From NCBI RefSeq assembly GCF_002001045.1, contig NZ_MUNR01000009.1, positions 248,001 through 312,000 on the forward strand: a DNA stretch of 64,000 nucleotides, read 5' to 3'. Shown here one piece after another: positions 1 to 10,040 of the stretch. The notes below the pieces were generated by a model. It was not told the origin of the DNA. It did no database searches and saw only the letters and a program-made list of their open reading frames with translations. Position 1 is the first letter of the stretch; the number at the start of each line of letters is the position of its first letter. The stretch is from Rhodanobacter sp. C01 (GTDB lineage: Bacteria > Pseudomonadota > Gammaproteobacteria > Xanthomonadales > Rhodanobacteraceae). The position numbers and the translations under genes are program-made.

Positions 1-96
1 CAGGCCGATGGCCCAGTATTTTCGCGAGTAGCCGAGCAGGCGCTTGTAGACGCGCCAGCTCTCAGCATCCCACACGCCGGTTTTCTGGCTGCTCAC
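1..96 (-). CDS. msbA: Lipid A export ABC transporter MsbA, N-terminal fragment
   Basis: Only the first 32 codons are inside the window; the gene runs off the left edge. The GTG start overlaps the exbD stop in a GTGA junction, so it is translationally coupled to exbD. The visible peptide reads VSSQKTGVWDAES followed by a basic stretch (WRVYKRLLGYSRKYW), which resembles the amphipathic N-terminus before the first membrane helix of MsbA-type lipid flippases. The exbB-exbD-msbA order is characteristic of Xanthomonadales, where lpxK usually follows. The call rests on this short peptide and the gene order; the ATPase domain is not visible. Confidence 0.7.
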   Translation of the reverse strand, partial: MSSQKTGVWDAESWRVYKRLLGYSRKYWAIGL

Positions 97-524
97 TGAT
101 CCGCGCCCGGCTTGCTCGGCGTGGTGGCGATCGACAGCCTGGTGAAGCCGAGCTGGCCCAGTGCATCCATCGCGGTCACCACATCCTGGTTCGGAGTCAT
201 CGCGTCGGCGCGGATCGTCACCGGGCGATCGCGGTCACTGCCGGCGTTGCGCGCGATGGCCTGCTTGAGCGGCTCGATGCCCTCGCCCATCACCTCGTCG
301 CTGCCCACATAGAACCGACCGTCACGGTCGATCATGATGGTCAGCGCCGGCGCATTCATGTCGCGATCCTGCGTGCTGGCCTTGGGCAGCGTCACCTGCA
401 AACGCGAGTGCTGCACGAAAGTGCTGGTCAGCACGAAGAACATCAGCAGGGTCAGCAGCACGTCGATCAACGGAATCACGTTGATCTCGAAATCGTCCCC
501 GCGGCGGTCATTGCTGATACGCAT
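93..524 (-). CDS. exbD: ExbD/TolR-family biopolymer transport protein
   Basis: A 143-residue inner-membrane protein with a short cytoplasmic N-terminus, one transmembrane helix (about residues 15-35, containing PLIDVLLTLLMFF with the proton-path Asp of this family) and a periplasmic domain. With ExbB it forms the proton-driven motor that energises TonB, or a TolQR-like system. The start chosen is the ATG at 524, 10 bp after the exbB stop. A longer open frame to 569 would overlap exbB and add only a basic stretch. It is followed directly by msbA with a GTGA overlap. No tonB is visible here, so whether it serves TonB or lipid export is inferred from family only. Confidence 0.85.
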   Translation of the reverse strand: MRISNDRRGDDFEINVIPLIDVLLTLLMFFVLTSTFVQHSRLQVTLPKASTQDRDMNAPALTIMIDRDGRFYVGSDEVMGEGIEPLKQAIARNAGSDRDRPVTIRADAMTPNQDVVTAMDALGQLGFTRLSIATTPSKPGADQ

Positions 525-534
525 CGGTATGCGC

Positions 535-1197
535 TCAACCTGCGCGCGGCGCGGTCGGCGTCGCCGCACGCCGCGTCCGTGGCGCTGCCGCGGCAGGCGA
601 CAGGGTCAGGTCATCGAGCAACGCGGTGGCCTGCTTCTCCATCTCGACGCAATACCCGGCTACGCGCGAGCGGAAATAGCGGTGCAGCACATAGGCCGGA
701 ATCGCCACGGTCAGGCCCGAGGCAGTGCAGATCAGTGCTTCACCGATGCCGCCGGCCATCTTGGCCGGATCGCCGATGCCTCCGGCCATCACCTCCATGA
801 ACATGCGGATCAGGCCGATCACGGTGCCGAACAGGCCCAGCAGCGGACCGATTAGCGCGATCGTGCCCAGCGTGTTGAGATAGCGCTCCATCCGGTGGAT
901 CACATGCCGGCCGGTGTCCTCGATGCGCTCCTTGATGATGTCGCGCGGCTGGTTGCGCACGGTCAGCGCCGAAGCCAGCAACTCACCCAGCGGCGAGCCA
1001 TTCGTCAGGGCGTCCAGGTGTGCCGGGTTCAGCTGGCCCGTGCGAGCCCATTCGCGAACCTCGTCGCCCAGACCCGGCGGCAGCACCGATCTGCGGCGCA
1101 AGGTCCAGCAACGCTCCAGCACGATCGCCAGCGCGACCGCCGAGCAGATCAGGATGGGCACCATCGCCCAGCCACCAGCCATCAGGATTTCCAGCAC
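535..1197 (-). CDS. exbB: ExbB/TolQ/MotA-family proton channel protein
   Basis: About 220 residues. It has an N-terminal helix (MLEILMAGGWAMVPILICSA), a cytoplasmic loop, and two C-terminal helices containing TLGTIALIGPLLGLFGTVIGL and the GGIGEALICTASGL segment typical of MotA/TolQ/ExbB proteins. The C-terminus is an Ala/Pro/Arg-rich tail. The GTG at 1197 is preferred because it is preceded by a GGGG ribosome-binding stretch and gives the usual family N-terminus; the frame stays open to 1284. It is the partner of the downstream exbD and lies 113 bp downstream of comEC. Confidence 0.86.
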   Translation of the reverse strand: MLEILMAGGWAMVPILICSAVALAIVLERCWTLRRRSVLPPGLGDEVREWARTGQLNPAHLDALTNGSPLGELLASALTVRNQPRDIIKERIEDTGRHVIHRMERYLNTLGTIALIGPLLGLFGTVIGLIRMFMEVMAGGIGDPAKMAGGIGEALICTASGLTVAIPAYVLHRYFRSRVAGYCVEMEKQATALLDDLTLSPAAAAPRTRRAATPTAPRAG

Positions 1198-1291
1198 TTT
1201 CGACCCCGTCTCGCGACCTGTCAGGAAGCGCGCATGATAGCAGTCCCTTCCCGTCGTACTGCGGCACCCGTGGCAATACCTCATTCACGCC

Positions 1292-1311
1292 ACTTGTGGC
1301 AAACCACAAGT
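1292..1311. other. Perfect 8-bp hairpin just after comEC
   Basis: ACTTGTGG and CCACAAGT flank a CAAA loop and touch the comEC stop codon. There is no T-tract in either direction, so it is more likely a 3' mRNA stabiliser or weak pause than a classical terminator. Confidence 0.45.
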
Positions 1312-3620
1312 CACTCCCGCCAGTAACGCGGCTGCCGCCCGCGCCAGCCCGGTTCACGCCGTACGGGCGAATCGGCGGGAAAATCCAGCGGAATCGCCCC
1401 CTCGATGGCAGTATTGAACAGCGGGACGCCAGCCTCGGCATAGCGTGCAAGCACCTCCGGCTTCGGGTGTCCGAAACGGTTGCGCCAGCCGGCCGAAACC
1501 AGTGCCATGGTTGGCTGAAGCATGGTGATGAAAGCCGTGCCGGACGAGGTCTTGCTGCCGTGATGCGGCACCAGCAGTACTGGTCGCGCTCCTGGCCCGA
1601 GCGCGGCAACCACCTGTGGTTCCATCTTCGAACTGATATCGCCGGTCAGCAACATGCGTCCACTACGCCCCTCGACCAGCAGCACGCACGAACTGTCGTT
1701 GTCCCGATCGCCTCCGCCATCGGCGGGGCTCAGCACGCGAAAATCCACACCGTCCCATTGCCACGACTGCCCGGCGACACACTGGCGCATCGGCAACTTC
1801 ATCCGCGCCATGCGCAATGGCTCCCCGGTATATCGCTGCGCCTGCGGAAAGGCTGTCACGACCGCCTCGGTACCCCCGGCATGATCATTGTCGCCGTGGC
1901 TGATCATCAGCATGTCCAGCCGGGAGATACCCAGTGCATGCATTGACGGCACCACCACGGCCTCGCCCAGGTCGAAACCGGACGGATAACGCGCACCTGC
2001 GTCGTACGCCAGCACATGCCCGCGCGTGCGCAACAACACCGACAGCCCTTGCCCCACGTCCAGCACCCACACCTGGAACGCTCCCTCGGCCGGCAGGCTG
2101 CGCGGCGGCCACAGCAGTGGCAGGAACAGCAGCACGCCGAACCAGCGCAGTGGCACACCACGCGGCAGGAACAGCCAAAGCGCCCCCAGCAACGCCAGCA
2201 ACAACGCCCATGGCTGCACGGCAGGCAGATACCAGTGCGCACCCGGCCACGTCGCCATCTGCTCCAGCAGCCACCATTGCGCATGTGCCAGTTGCGCAGC
2301 CAGCCACAGCACCGGCGTAGCCAGCGGTGGGCAAAGCCAGAGCAAAAGCGTGCCGACCAACGCGCTCGGCACGATGACGAAACTGACAAACGGCACGGCG
2401 ATCAGGTTGGACAGCGCACCGACCAGCGAAGCCTCGCCGAAAAACCACAAGGTCAACGGCAACAGCGACAACGTCATGACCAATTGCCCTGCTGTCAGCT
2501 CATGCAGAAACGCGCGCAAGCCACGTCCACGTGCCTGCAGGCACAGCATCAGGAACGCCACGCCGACAAACGACAGCCAGAACCCGGCGGCCAGCGCTGC
2601 CAGCGGATCGAACAGCAGGATCGCGATCATCGCCAGCGCCAGCGACTGCGCGCCACCACTGGCACGTCGGCTGCAGCGCGCCAGCGCCACCACAAAAATC
2701 ATCAGCAGCGTGCGCACCGTCGGCAGACCGAAACCGGCCAAGGCACTGTAGATGCCAGCCACCAGCAACGCGGCAGCGGCCTGTGCCTGCGGTAGCGGCA
2801 GCCAAAGCGCCAGACGCGGAAACAGCGCATAAGCCAGTATCGCCAGCCAGACTCCGCCCACCGCGGCAACGCCGACGTGGAAGCCGGAAATCGCGATCAG
2901 ATGCGACACGCCGTTGGCGCGTGCCACTTCCCAGTCGTGCTGCTCCAGGCCACGCGTATCGCCGACCGAAAACGCCTGCAGCAAGGTCGCATCATGCGGA
3001 TCACGCACGCGCGCAGCGATGCTGCGGGCGACCGCATCACGCACGCCGTCGATGCACCAGTGCGAGCCAGCGAGTCGTGCATTGCCGGGATCGTCGCGTA
3101 CATAGCCCGTGGCCACGATGCGACGCTCCAATGCCGAGCGCTCGCTGTCGGCGACGCCGGGATTGAGCAGACCACGCGGCCGTTTCAACCGCAGCAGGAG
3201 ATGCCAACGGGTACACGGCTGCAACATTGGCGCGTCGTCATACCACGACGCTGACACGCGGCCGTGCAGCGCGACAGGGTGGCCATCCAGCGTGGCCTGT
3301 TCCACCCGAAGCATGAAGTGGCTGGCATCGTCACCGGCCTGCGGCAAGTTGACGATGCTTCCCGTCACCGCGATGTCGCGGCCTTCCAGCGTGCGCGGCA
3401 GGCGCGCCTCCATCGCCATCGCGCCATGCCACGCGGCCCACGCGACGCCGAAGCATGCCCACGCCAGCCAGCGACAACGTGGCAGGCACCATGCCAGCAG
3501 CCACGCTCCCGCCAGCAGCAAGAGCAGCCACCAGCGTGGTGGCAAGCTCGGCAGCCACTGCACAAGCAATACGCCGGACAGCAATGCCAGTGCTGCCGTG
3601 ATCGCCGTTGTTCGCGCCAT
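1311..3620 (-). CDS. comEC: ComEC/Rec2 DNA-uptake channel
   Basis: 769 residues, normal for the family. The N-terminal third holds several hydrophobic helices and the DUF4131-type region. The central Competence domain (about 200-470) contains the conserved GVSHLIAISGFHVG segment. The C-terminal metallo-beta-lactamase-like domain starts near residue 510 and carries the HxDxDH motif in ISHGDNDHAGG (about 575-585). The protein forms the inner-membrane channel that brings single-stranded DNA into the cytoplasm during natural transformation, and may also degrade one strand. Being followed by exbB, exbD and msbA is the usual Xanthomonadales order. The cell may therefore be transformable, which is relevant to the cassette array at 48-50 kb. 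Confidence 0.93.
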   Translation of the reverse strand: MARTTAITAALALLSGVLLVQWLPSLPPRWWLLLLLAGAWLLAWCLPRCRWLAWACFGVAWAAWHGAMAMEARLPRTLEGRDIAVTGSIVNLPQAGDDASHFMLRVEQATLDGHPVALHGRVSASWYDDAPMLQPCTRWHLLLRLKRPRGLLNPGVADSERSALERRIVATGYVRDDPGNARLAGSHWCIDGVRDAVARSIAARVRDPHDATLLQAFSVGDTRGLEQHDWEVARANGVSHLIAISGFHVGVAAVGGVWLAILAYALFPRLALWLPLPQAQAAAALLVAGIYSALAGFGLPTVRTLLMIFVVALARCSRRASGGAQSLALAMIAILLFDPLAALAAGFWLSFVGVAFLMLCLQARGRGLRAFLHELTAGQLVMTLSLLPLTLWFFGEASLVGALSNLIAVPFVSFVIVPSALVGTLLLWLCPPLATPVLWLAAQLAHAQWWLLEQMATWPGAHWYLPAVQPWALLLALLGALWLFLPRGVPLRWFGVLLFLPLLWPPRSLPAEGAFQVWVLDVGQGLSVLLRTRGHVLAYDAGARYPSGFDLGEAVVVPSMHALGISRLDMLMISHGDNDHAGGTEAVVTAFPQAQRYTGEPLRMARMKLPMRQCVAGQSWQWDGVDFRVLSPADGGGDRDNDSSCVLLVEGRSGRMLLTGDISSKMEPQVVAALGPGARPVLLVPHHGSKTSSGTAFITMLQPTMALVSAGWRNRFGHPKPEVLARYAEAGVPLFNTAIEGAIPLDFPADSPVRREPGWRGRQPRYWRE

Positions 3621-3737
3621 GCCGCGCCCCGCTCCATCGTGGATACGGTCGAGCCTAGCGCGACCCCGGCGGCATCGAGGATGAAAAGCGTGTAGGCAAC
3701 CACCGCATATGCAGCGGCGTCACTATAGAGCCGACGA

Positions 3738-4451
3738 TCAGTGCTTCGGGCTTTCCTGCAGCACGCCGTTGTGCAGCACCAGGGTGCGATCCATCCGTCC
3801 TGCCAGATGCGTGTCATGAGTGACCAGGATGAAGCTGGTGCCGATCTCCCGATTGAGTTCCAGCATCAGCGCATAGACCTGCGCGGCATTGCCTTCGTCG
3901 AGGTTGCCGGTGGGCTCGTCACCGAGCACGCAAGCCGGTCGGGTCACCAGTGCGCGCGCCACCGCGCAACGCTGGCGCTCGCCGCCGGACAGTTCCGACG
4001 GCTTGTGGTGGCTGCGTCCGCCCAGGCCCACTCTTTCCAGCAGCGCGATGGCCTGGCGCTGTGCCTCGGCAATCGCGGTGCCGCGGATCAGCAGCGGCAT
4101 GCACACGTTCTCCAGCGCGGTGAACTCGGGCAGCAGGTGATGGAACTGGTAAATGAAACCGAGCGAGCGGTTGCGCACCCGGCCACGCTCGGCGTCGGAG
4201 AGTTTCGACAGCACACGGCCATCCACCTCGACCTCACCGGCGGTCAGCGTATCGAGACCGCCGATGATGTGCAGCAGCGTGCTCTTGCCCGAACCGGAGG
4301 CGCCGACGATCGCCATCGTCTCGCCGCGCTTCAGGGCAAAGCTGACATCGCTCAGCACGTCGGTGCGCAGACCGCCTTCGTCGTAGGTCTTGGCGACGTG
4401 GCTGGCGCGCAGCACGTTTTCACTATTCGGAGTCATGGCAGTCTTATTCAT
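3738..4451 (-). CDS. lolD: Lipoprotein-releasing ABC transporter ATPase LolD
   Basis: 237 residues. Walker A is GASGSGKST (about 50-58), the signature is LSGGERQR (near 155) and Walker B with the catalytic Glu is [13 protein letters not shown]. It powers extraction of outer-membrane lipoproteins from the inner membrane with LolC. The ATG overlaps the 3' end of lolC by 8 bp, indicating coupled translation. The MacB/LolD subfamily is supported by that neighbour. The following 117 bp to comEC hold no gene. Confidence 0.93.
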   Translation of the reverse strand: MNKTAMTPNSENVLRASHVAKTYDEGGLRTDVLSDVSFALKRGETMAIVGASGSGKSTLLHIIGGLDTLTAGEVEVDGRVLSKLSDAERGRVRNRSLGFIYQFHHLLPEFTALENVCMPLLIRGTAIAEAQRQAIALLERVGLGGRSHHKPSELSGGERQRCAVARALVTRPACVLGDEPTGNLDEGNAAQVYALMLELNREIGTSFILVTHDTHLAGRMDRTLVLHNGVLQESPKH

Positions 4452-5685
4452 AGCGCAGCGCCTGCGCCGGCTGCGTGCGCGACGCGCGCCACGCGGGATA
4501 GAGGGTCGCCAGCAGCGAGAAGGCGAAGGTCAGCAGCGCGGTCCAACCGACATCGTGCCAGTCCAGTCGGCTCGGCACTTCGCTGATGTAGTAGACGTCT
4601 GGCGACAGGAAGGTCACATGGAAGGTGTGTTCGATCCACTTGATGATGCCCGGCAGCTTCCACGACAGCAGCGAACCGAAGCCCACGCCGAAGCCGATGC
4701 CGACGAAACCCACCAGCACGCCCTGCACCATGAAGGTGCCCATGATGCTGCGCGGCGTGGCGCCAAGCGTGCGCAGGATCGCGATATCGGCCTGCTTGTC
4801 GGTGACCAGCATCATCAGCATCGAGATCAGGTTGATCACCGCCACCAGGATGATCAGTGACAGGATCACGAACATCACCATCTTTTCCATCGACAGCGCG
4901 GCGAACAGGTTCGCGTTGGTATCCATCCAGGTCTGTACCCGATACACCTGCCCCAGCTTGTCGGCCAGCTCGCGCGCCACCGGACGGGCATTGAACATGT
5001 CGTCGAGGCGAAGACGGATGCCGGTGGGGCCATCCATGCCATTGAGCTTTTCGGCATCGCTCATGTTGACCAGCGCCAGACCAGAGTCGAACTGCTCCAT
5101 GCCCAGTTCGAACAGGCCCACCACATGGAAGCTGCGCATCTTCGGTACGCCACCCATCGGGGTGGCATACAGCTGTTGCACGATCACCGTCACCCGATCG
5201 CCGACACCGATACCCAGTGACATGGCCAGATCCTTGCCCAGCACGATGTTCCAGCTGTTCGGTGTCAGCTCGTTCAGCGAGCCCTCGACCATGTGCTTGC
5301 TGATATCGACGACCTTCGGCTCCTGCGCCGGCTCGATGCCGCGGAGCAGTGCAGCGCTGGAATGACCTGCAGTCAGATAGGCCTCGGCTTCCACATAGGG
5401 TGCGGCACCCAGCACGTGCGGATTCGCCTCGGCAACCTGCAGCGCCCGCGGCCAGTCCTGCATGCTCTCGCCGACCCCGGAAACCGTCGCATGCGAGATC
5501 GCACCGAGGATGCGCGACTTCATCTGGTAATCGAAGCCGTTCATCACCGACATCACCGTGATCAGCGCGATCACGCTGATCGCGATGCACACGATCGATA
5601 CAGTGGAGATGAACGAGATGAACTGATTGCGGCGTTTGGCGCGGGTATAACGCAGGCCGATGAAGAGTTCGAGCGGTCGGAACAT
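4444..5685 (-). CDS. lolC: Lipoprotein-releasing ABC transporter permease LolC/E family
   Basis: 413 residues, the usual LolC/LolE length, starting at [22 protein letters not shown]. The open frame extends 108 codons further upstream but that part has unrelated Cys/Arg-rich composition and is rejected. There is one helix near the N-terminus ([20 protein letters not shown], with MSVMNGFDY after it), a large periplasmic domain and three C-terminal helices of the FtsX/MacB type. Only one permease gene is present here, so the transporter may be a LolCD or LolF-type complex rather than the E. coli LolCDE set. Confidence 0.9.
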   Translation of the reverse strand: MFRPLELFIGLRYTRAKRRNQFISFISTVSIVCIAISVIALITVMSVMNGFDYQMKSRILGAISHATVSGVGESMQDWPRALQVAEANPHVLGAAPYVEAEAYLTAGHSSAALLRGIEPAQEPKVVDISKHMVEGSLNELTPNSWNIVLGKDLAMSLGIGVGDRVTVIVQQLYATPMGGVPKMRSFHVVGLFELGMEQFDSGLALVNMSDAEKLNGMDGPTGIRLRLDDMFNARPVARELADKLGQVYRVQTWMDTNANLFAALSMEKMVMFVILSLIILVAVINLISMLMMLVTDKQADIAILRTLGATPRSIMGTFMVQGVLVGFVGIGFGVGFGSLLSWKLPGIIKWIEHTFHVTFLSPDVYYISEVPSRLDWHDVGWTALLTFAFSLLATLYPAWRASRTQPAQALRYE

Positions 5686-5782
5686 GGGTGGTCGCTTGTG
5701 GTGGTCGCAGGGCAGGCCGCCCGGACGGACGGACATTATCCGGTATTCGGTAAGACCGCGCTGGCCCGGTGAAGTTGCCTGA

Positions 5783-6220
5783 TCAAAGCCGCGGCACAGC
5801 TTCGCCCGGCTGCACCGTCGCCAGCCGCATGCGCAGACGACGACGGATATCCGCATCGCTGTTGTCAGGCGCGAGCAGCAACACCTGCGTGCCGTGCTCC
5901 GCAGTCTGCAGGCGCAGCAGCACGAAACCGCCCAACACTCGGAACGAAGCCAGCACGGCCGGCACGTCATCGTTATCAGCCAGGTGCAGTGTCCAGTTGT
6001 TGTCAGCACTCCAGCCCGCGGCCGCTACCGGGGAACCTGCCGCCTTGCGGGCGGATTGCCATGTCGCCAGCAGTACTCCGGCGATCAGCAGCAGTTTCAA
6101 CCACGGCGCCAGTGCACACAGCGCGACAGCCAGCACCGCCAGGGCAGCAACCACCAGCAACATGCGTTGCAGCAGGCGCGACGTCCGATACTCAAAGCCG
6201 ATGGCGGGTGCGGATGTCAT
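5783..6220 (-). CDS. ygfX: YgfX/CptA-like membrane protein
   Basis: About 145 residues. Two closely spaced N-terminal helices (about 20-65) are followed by a small soluble domain with WTLHLADNDDVPAVLASFRVLGGFVLLRL, the arrangement of the YgfX (CptA) family encoded next to sdhE in gammaproteobacteria. The assumed ATG at 6220 overlaps sdhE by 29 bp. YgfX has been described as a partner or toxin paired with SdhE/CptB in E. coli; the toxin role is debated and cannot be judged here. Identification is mainly by position plus topology. Confidence 0.62.
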   Translation of the reverse strand: MTSAPAIGFEYRTSRLLQRMLLVVAALAVLAVALCALAPWLKLLLIAGVLLATWQSARKAAGSPVAAAGWSADNNWTLHLADNDDVPAVLASFRVLGGFVLLRLQTAEHGTQVLLLAPDNSDADIRRRLRMRLATVQPGEAVPRL

Positions 6221-6461
6221 CGATGATCCCCTGCCAGTCCGCGCGCTCCGGGCGCGCATGACCCATCACCCAATCCCACAGATCCGGATCCTGCACGTCC
6301 AGCAGTTCGTCGAAGGCTTTCCGCTGCGTTTCGTCGGCGTCGGCAAAGCGCTCATCCAGCCAGCCACCGAACAAGGCGTCCAGCTCGCGGGTGCCGCGAC
6401 GGGTGCGCCAACGCAGGCGCCTGAGGCGGCCGTCGTCCGGCATGGCGTGATCGTTGCTCAT
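6192..6461 (-). CDS. sdhE: FAD assembly factor SdhE
   Basis: 89 residues with the diagnostic RGxxE motif (RGTRE, residues 22-26) that contacts the flavoprotein, followed by the acidic helical bundle ending in a WVMGHARP segment. SdhE promotes covalent flavinylation of SdhA and of fumarate reductase. It lies downstream of sdhB in the same direction, separated by a hairpin-containing gap, and overlaps ygfX. It is the bacterial counterpart of SDHAF2. This operon also carries an SDHAF4-like gene at 10041-10208. Confidence 0.88.
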   Translation of the reverse strand: MSNDHAMPDDGRLRRLRWRTRRGTRELDALFGGWLDERFADADETQRKAFDELLDVQDPDLWDWVMGHARPERADWQGIIDDIRTRHRL

Positions 6462-6493
6462 GTCCGGAAGTGTAACGTCAGCCCGTCAGAACG

Positions 6494-6520
6494 CGACAGG
6501 CCGCACGAGGCGGCCTGTCG
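6494..6520. other. Strong hairpin between sdhB and sdhE
   Basis: A perfect 11-bp inverted repeat, CGACAGGCCGC and GCGGCCTGTCG, with a 5-nt loop. There is no T-run after it in the direction of transcription. It probably protects or processes the sdhCDAB message, or attenuates expression of the assembly factor, rather than ending transcription fully. Confidence 0.55.
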
Positions 6521-6543
6521 TGGCAAAACAACGAAAGAAGTAA

Positions 6544-7326
6544 TCAGGGCGAGCGCCGTTCCACCATCAGCTTCTTGATCTCCGCAATCGCCTTGGCCGG
6601 GTTCAGACCCTTCGGGCAGGTGCGCGTGCAGTTCATGATGGTGTGGCAGCGGTACAGCTTGAACGGGTCTTCCAGATCATCCAGCCGCTCGCCGGTGGCC
6701 TCGTCACGCGAGTCGACGATCCAGCGGTAGGCCTGCAGCAGGATCGCCGGGCCGAGGTATTTGTCGCCGTTCCACCAGTAGCTCGGGCAGCTGGTCGAGC
6801 AGCAGGCGCACAGGATGCATTCGTACAGGCCGTCGATCTTCTTGCGCTCTTCCGGCGACTGCAGCCGCTCGCGATCCGGTGCCGGACTCTGCGTGCGCAG
6901 CCATGGCTTGATCGAGGCGAACTGCGCGTAGAAATGGGTCAGGTCGGGCACCAGATCCTTCACCACCTGCATGTGCGGCAGTGGATAGATCTTCACGTCG
7001 CCCGACGCGCATTCCGAGATCGCCCGGGTGCATGCCAGCGTGTTGGTGCCGTCGATGTTCATCGCGCACGAACCGCAAATGCCTTCGCGGCAGGAACGAC
7101 GCAATGTGAGCGTCGAATCGATCTCGTTCTTGATCTTCAGCAGCGCGTCCAGAACCATCGGGCCGCACGCGGCAAGATCGACCTCGTACGTGTCGATACG
7201 CGGGTTCTGGCCATCATCCGGCGACCAGCGATAGATGCGGAAGGTGCGCGGATTCTTCGCGCCCTTCGCCGGATAATGCTTGCCCGGCTGGATCTTGGAA
7301 TTCTTGGGTAGCGTGAACTCGGCCAC
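6544..7326 (-). CDS. sdhB: Succinate dehydrogenase iron-sulfur subunit
   Basis: 260 residues. The N-terminal ferredoxin domain carries the 2Fe-2S ligands in CREGICGSC (C79, C84, C87) plus C99. The C-terminal domain carries the 4Fe-4S and 3Fe-4S ligands in [12 protein letters not shown] and later [17 protein letters not shown]. It relays electrons from SdhA flavin to ubiquinone in complex II. It starts 23 bp after sdhA. Confidence 0.97.
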   Translation of the reverse strand: MAEFTLPKNSKIQPGKHYPAKGAKNPRTFRIYRWSPDDGQNPRIDTYEVDLAACGPMVLDALLKIKNEIDSTLTLRRSCREGICGSCAMNIDGTNTLACTRAISECASGDVKIYPLPHMQVVKDLVPDLTHFYAQFASIKPWLRTQSPAPDRERLQSPEERKKIDGLYECILCACCSTSCPSYWWNGDKYLGPAILLQAYRWIVDSRDEATGERLDDLEDPFKLYRCHTIMNCTRTCPKGLNPAKAIAEIKKLMVERRSP

Positions 7327-7349
7327 GGTTGCCTCTCCAGTCGAAAACT

Positions 7350-9137
7350 TTAGTAAACGCGCTTCTTAGGCGGCACAACCTCAACCTCATCGGTCAAGGT
7401 GTACATGTGTACCGGACGGAAGTCGAAGCTGCTCTTGCCGGCCTCGTCCACCTTCACCAGCGTGTGTTTCATCCACTCGGTGTCGTTGCGATCGGGGAAG
7501 TCCTCGCGCGCATGACCGCCGCGGCTTTCCGTGCGCTGCTGGGCCGAGTGCATGGTGGCAATGGCCTGATCCAGCAGGTTGGCCAGCTCCAGCGTCTCGA
7601 TCAGGTCGGAGTTCCACACCAGCGAGCGATCGCTGACGCGGACATCCTTGAACGATTCGCGCACCGCGGAAATCTTCTCGGAACCTTCCTTCAGCGTGGT
7701 ACCGGTACGGAACACCGCCGCATCGCTCTGCATGATGCGCTGCATCTCCAGCCGGATCTGCGCGGTCGGCTTGCTGCCGTTCGCGTTGCGCAGCGCGTCG
7801 AACCGGGCCAGCGCCTTGTCCAGCACGTTGGCCGGCAGATCCCGATGCGCCGTCTCCGGCTTGATCAGTTCGGCGCAGCGATGCGCCACCGCGCGACCGA
7901 ACACCACCAGATCGAGCAGCGAGTTGGAGCCGAGGCGATTGGCGCCATGCACCGACACGCAGGCCGCCTCGCCGATCGCGAACAGGCCCGGCACGATCGC
8001 GTCGACATCGTCGCCCTTCTTCTGCACGACTTCGCCGTGGTAGTTGGTCGGAATGCCGCCCATGTTGTAGTGCACGGTCGGGATGACCGGGATCGGCTCC
8101 TTGGTCACATCCACGCCGGCGAAAATGCGCGCCGACTCGGCGATGCCCGGCAGGCGCTCGTGGATCACCTCGGGACCGAGATGCATCAGGTTGATGAAGA
8201 TGTGGTCCTTGTGCTCGCCGACGCCGCGGCCTTCGCGGATCTCCATCGTCATCGCGCGGCTGACCACGTCGCGTGAAGCCAGATCCTTCGCATTCGGCGC
8301 GTAGCGCTCCATGAAGCGCTCGCCCTCGGAGTTGGTGAGGTAACCACCCTCGCCACGCACGCCCTCGGTGATCAGGCAGCCCGCGCCATAGATGCCGGTC
8401 GGATGGAACTGCACGAACTCCATGTCCTGCAACGCGAGACCTGCGCGCAGCACCATGCCGCCACCGTCGCCGGTGCAGGTATGCGCCGAGGTGGCGCTGA
8501 AGTAGGCGCGACCGTAACCGCCGGTCGCCATCACCACCGCGTGACCGCGGAAGAAATGCAGGGTGCCTTCGTTCATGTCGAGCGCAAGTACACCGCGGCA
8601 GACACCTTCCGCGTCGAAGATCAGGTCGATCGCGAAGTATTCGATGAAGAACGTGGCGTCATGCGCCAGCGCCTGCTGGTACAGCGTGTGCAGGATCGCG
8701 TGACCGGTGCGATCGGCCGCGGCGCAGGTGCGCTGCGCGGTGCCCTTGCCGTAATGCGTGGTCATGCCGCCGAACGGACGCTGGTAGATCTTGCCTTCGT
8801 CGGTGCGCGAGAACGGCACACCGTAATGCTCCAGCTCGATGATCGAGGGAATCGCCTCGCGGCACATGTACTCGATCGCGTCCTGGTCACCGAGCCAGTC
8901 GGAACCCTTGACGGTGTCATAGAAATGGAAGCGCCAGTCGTCCTCGCCCATGTTGCCGAGCGCAGCCGAGATGCCGCCTTGCGCCGCCACGGTGTGTGAG
9001 CGGGTCGGGAACACCTTGGTGATGCAGGCCGCCTTGAGGCCCTTCTCGGCCAGGCCGAAGGTGGCGCGCAGGCCGGCGCCACCAGCGCCGACCACGATCA
9101 CGTCATACAGATGTTGCTGGATCTTGTAGCTTTCCAT
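7350..9137 (-). CDS. sdhA: Succinate dehydrogenase flavoprotein subunit
   Basis: 595 residues. The N-terminal FAD-binding Rossmann motif is [13 protein letters not shown]. The covalent FAD-attachment histidine lies in [11 protein letters not shown] (about H48). The succinate-site residues are in the HPTGIYG and RGEGG regions. It oxidises succinate to fumarate in the TCA cycle on the cytoplasmic face of the inner membrane. Maturation should depend on SdhE and possibly the SDHAF4-like protein encoded in the same operon. Confidence 0.97.
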   Translation of the reverse strand: MESYKIQQHLYDVIVVGAGGAGLRATFGLAEKGLKAACITKVFPTRSHTVAAQGGISAALGNMGEDDWRFHFYDTVKGSDWLGDQDAIEYMCREAIPSIIELEHYGVPFSRTDEGKIYQRPFGGMTTHYGKGTAQRTCAAADRTGHAILHTLYQQALAHDATFFIEYFAIDLIFDAEGVCRGVLALDMNEGTLHFFRGHAVVMATGGYGRAYFSATSAHTCTGDGGGMVLRAGLALQDMEFVQFHPTGIYGAGCLITEGVRGEGGYLTNSEGERFMERYAPNAKDLASRDVVSRAMTMEIREGRGVGEHKDHIFINLMHLGPEVIHERLPGIAESARIFAGVDVTKEPIPVIPTVHYNMGGIPTNYHGEVVQKKGDDVDAIVPGLFAIGEAACVSVHGANRLGSNSLLDLVVFGRAVAHRCAELIKPETAHRDLPANVLDKALARFDALRNANGSKPTAQIRLEMQRIMQSDAAVFRTGTTLKEGSEKISAVRESFKDVRVSDRSLVWNSDLIETLELANLLDQAIATMHSAQQRTESRGGHAREDFPDRNDTEWMKHTLVKVDEAGKSSFDFRPVHMYTLTDEVEVVPPKKRVY

Positions 9138-9156
9138 GAAATCTCGGCCTCGCGTC

Positions 9157-9561
9157 TTATGGGGTCAGCGCAATGCGCAGCACGGCCAGCACGCATGCCA
9201 GCGCGCCCAGCACCGCGAGGAACTTGATCGCCACCAGCAGGACGACTTCCTTCCAGCGGGTATGCACGTAATCCTCGATCACCACCTGCAGGCCGAGCAC
9301 TGCATGCCAGAACATGGTGAGCACGAACGCGATCAGCAGCAGCGCGTTCCACGGTTTCGCCACCGCCGCATGCGCCGTGGCGTAGTCGGCATGCAGCAGG
9401 CATAGCACGGTGGCGACGAACCACAGGCCGAGCAATACCAGCGCCGCGGCGGTCACCCGCTGGGTCCACCAGTGGCCTACGCCGGACTGCGACGAACCCA
9501 GGCCGAGAGCCGTCTTCAGCGGATTGCGCCGGTCTTTCATGACGGTGTCCTTCGTGCTCAT
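9157..9561 (-). CDS. sdhD: Succinate dehydrogenase membrane anchor subunit SdhD
   Basis: 134 residues starting [20 protein letters not shown], with three transmembrane helices. The likely heme b ligand is in the [16 protein letters not shown] segment. The ATG overlaps the sdhC stop in an ATGA junction. The open frame extends another 49 codons upstream inside sdhC but these are out of context. With SdhC it anchors SdhAB and forms the quinone site. Confidence 0.92.
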   Translation of the reverse strand: MSTKDTVMKDRRNPLKTALGLGSSQSGVGHWWTQRVTAAALVLLGLWFVATVLCLLHADYATAHAAVAKPWNALLLIAFVLTMFWHAVLGLQVVIEDYVHTRWKEVVLLVAIKFLAVLGALACVLAVLRIALTP

Positions 9562-9953
9562 GCCGCACCTCCGGCCATCAATACATAAGCCCACACCAGC
9601 ACGGTAAGCACGATGCTGCCCGCCACCGACAGCCAGCTGGAGCGCACGAACTGGGGAATCGCATAACCGGCACCGGCATCCTGGATCAGGTGACGGATGC
9701 CGTTGCACAGGTGATAGAACAGCGCCCAGCTCCAGCCGAACAGCAACACCATGCCGACCGGGCTGCCGATGATGCTCTTGAACTGGTTGAAGCTGTCTTC
9801 ACCCGCCGCCAGATGCAGCAAGCCGCCAACCACCAGCACGCTGCCGACGGCCAGGGCGATGCCAGTGGCTCGATGCACGATGGAAGTCATCATCTGCACT
9901 TGCCGCTTGTAGATCTGGAGATGCGGGGAGAGCGGTCGTTGCGTGTCTGCCAT
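9558..9953 (-). CDS. sdhC: Succinate dehydrogenase cytochrome b556 subunit
   Basis: 131 residues starting MADTQRPLSPHLQIYKRQ, a clear SdhC signature. It has the conserved SIVHRATGIAL helix and the HLCNGIRHLIQDAG segment carrying a heme-ligand histidine. It has three helices, forms cytochrome b556 with SdhD, and is translationally coupled to it. An upstream ATG at 10022 is rejected because it precedes the normal N-terminus. Confidence 0.94.
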   Translation of the reverse strand: MADTQRPLSPHLQIYKRQVQMMTSIVHRATGIALAVGSVLVVGGLLHLAAGEDSFNQFKSIIGSPVGMVLLFGWSWALFYHLCNGIRHLIQDAGAGYAIPQFVRSSWLSVAGSIVLTVLVWAYVLMAGGAA

Positions 9954-10040
9954 GGCGGCTATCCTGTGTGGAATCGCTGATGTCCGTACCACATCGTCCT
10001 CTGCCCGCTGCACGGCGACCACGATCGCAGCGATGGCCGC

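Noticed and set aside
5686..6009. N-terminal extension of LolC
   Set aside because: Overlaps the end of ygfX antisense to nothing useful; Cys/Arg-rich composition unlike the family, and the standard LolC start is at 5685.
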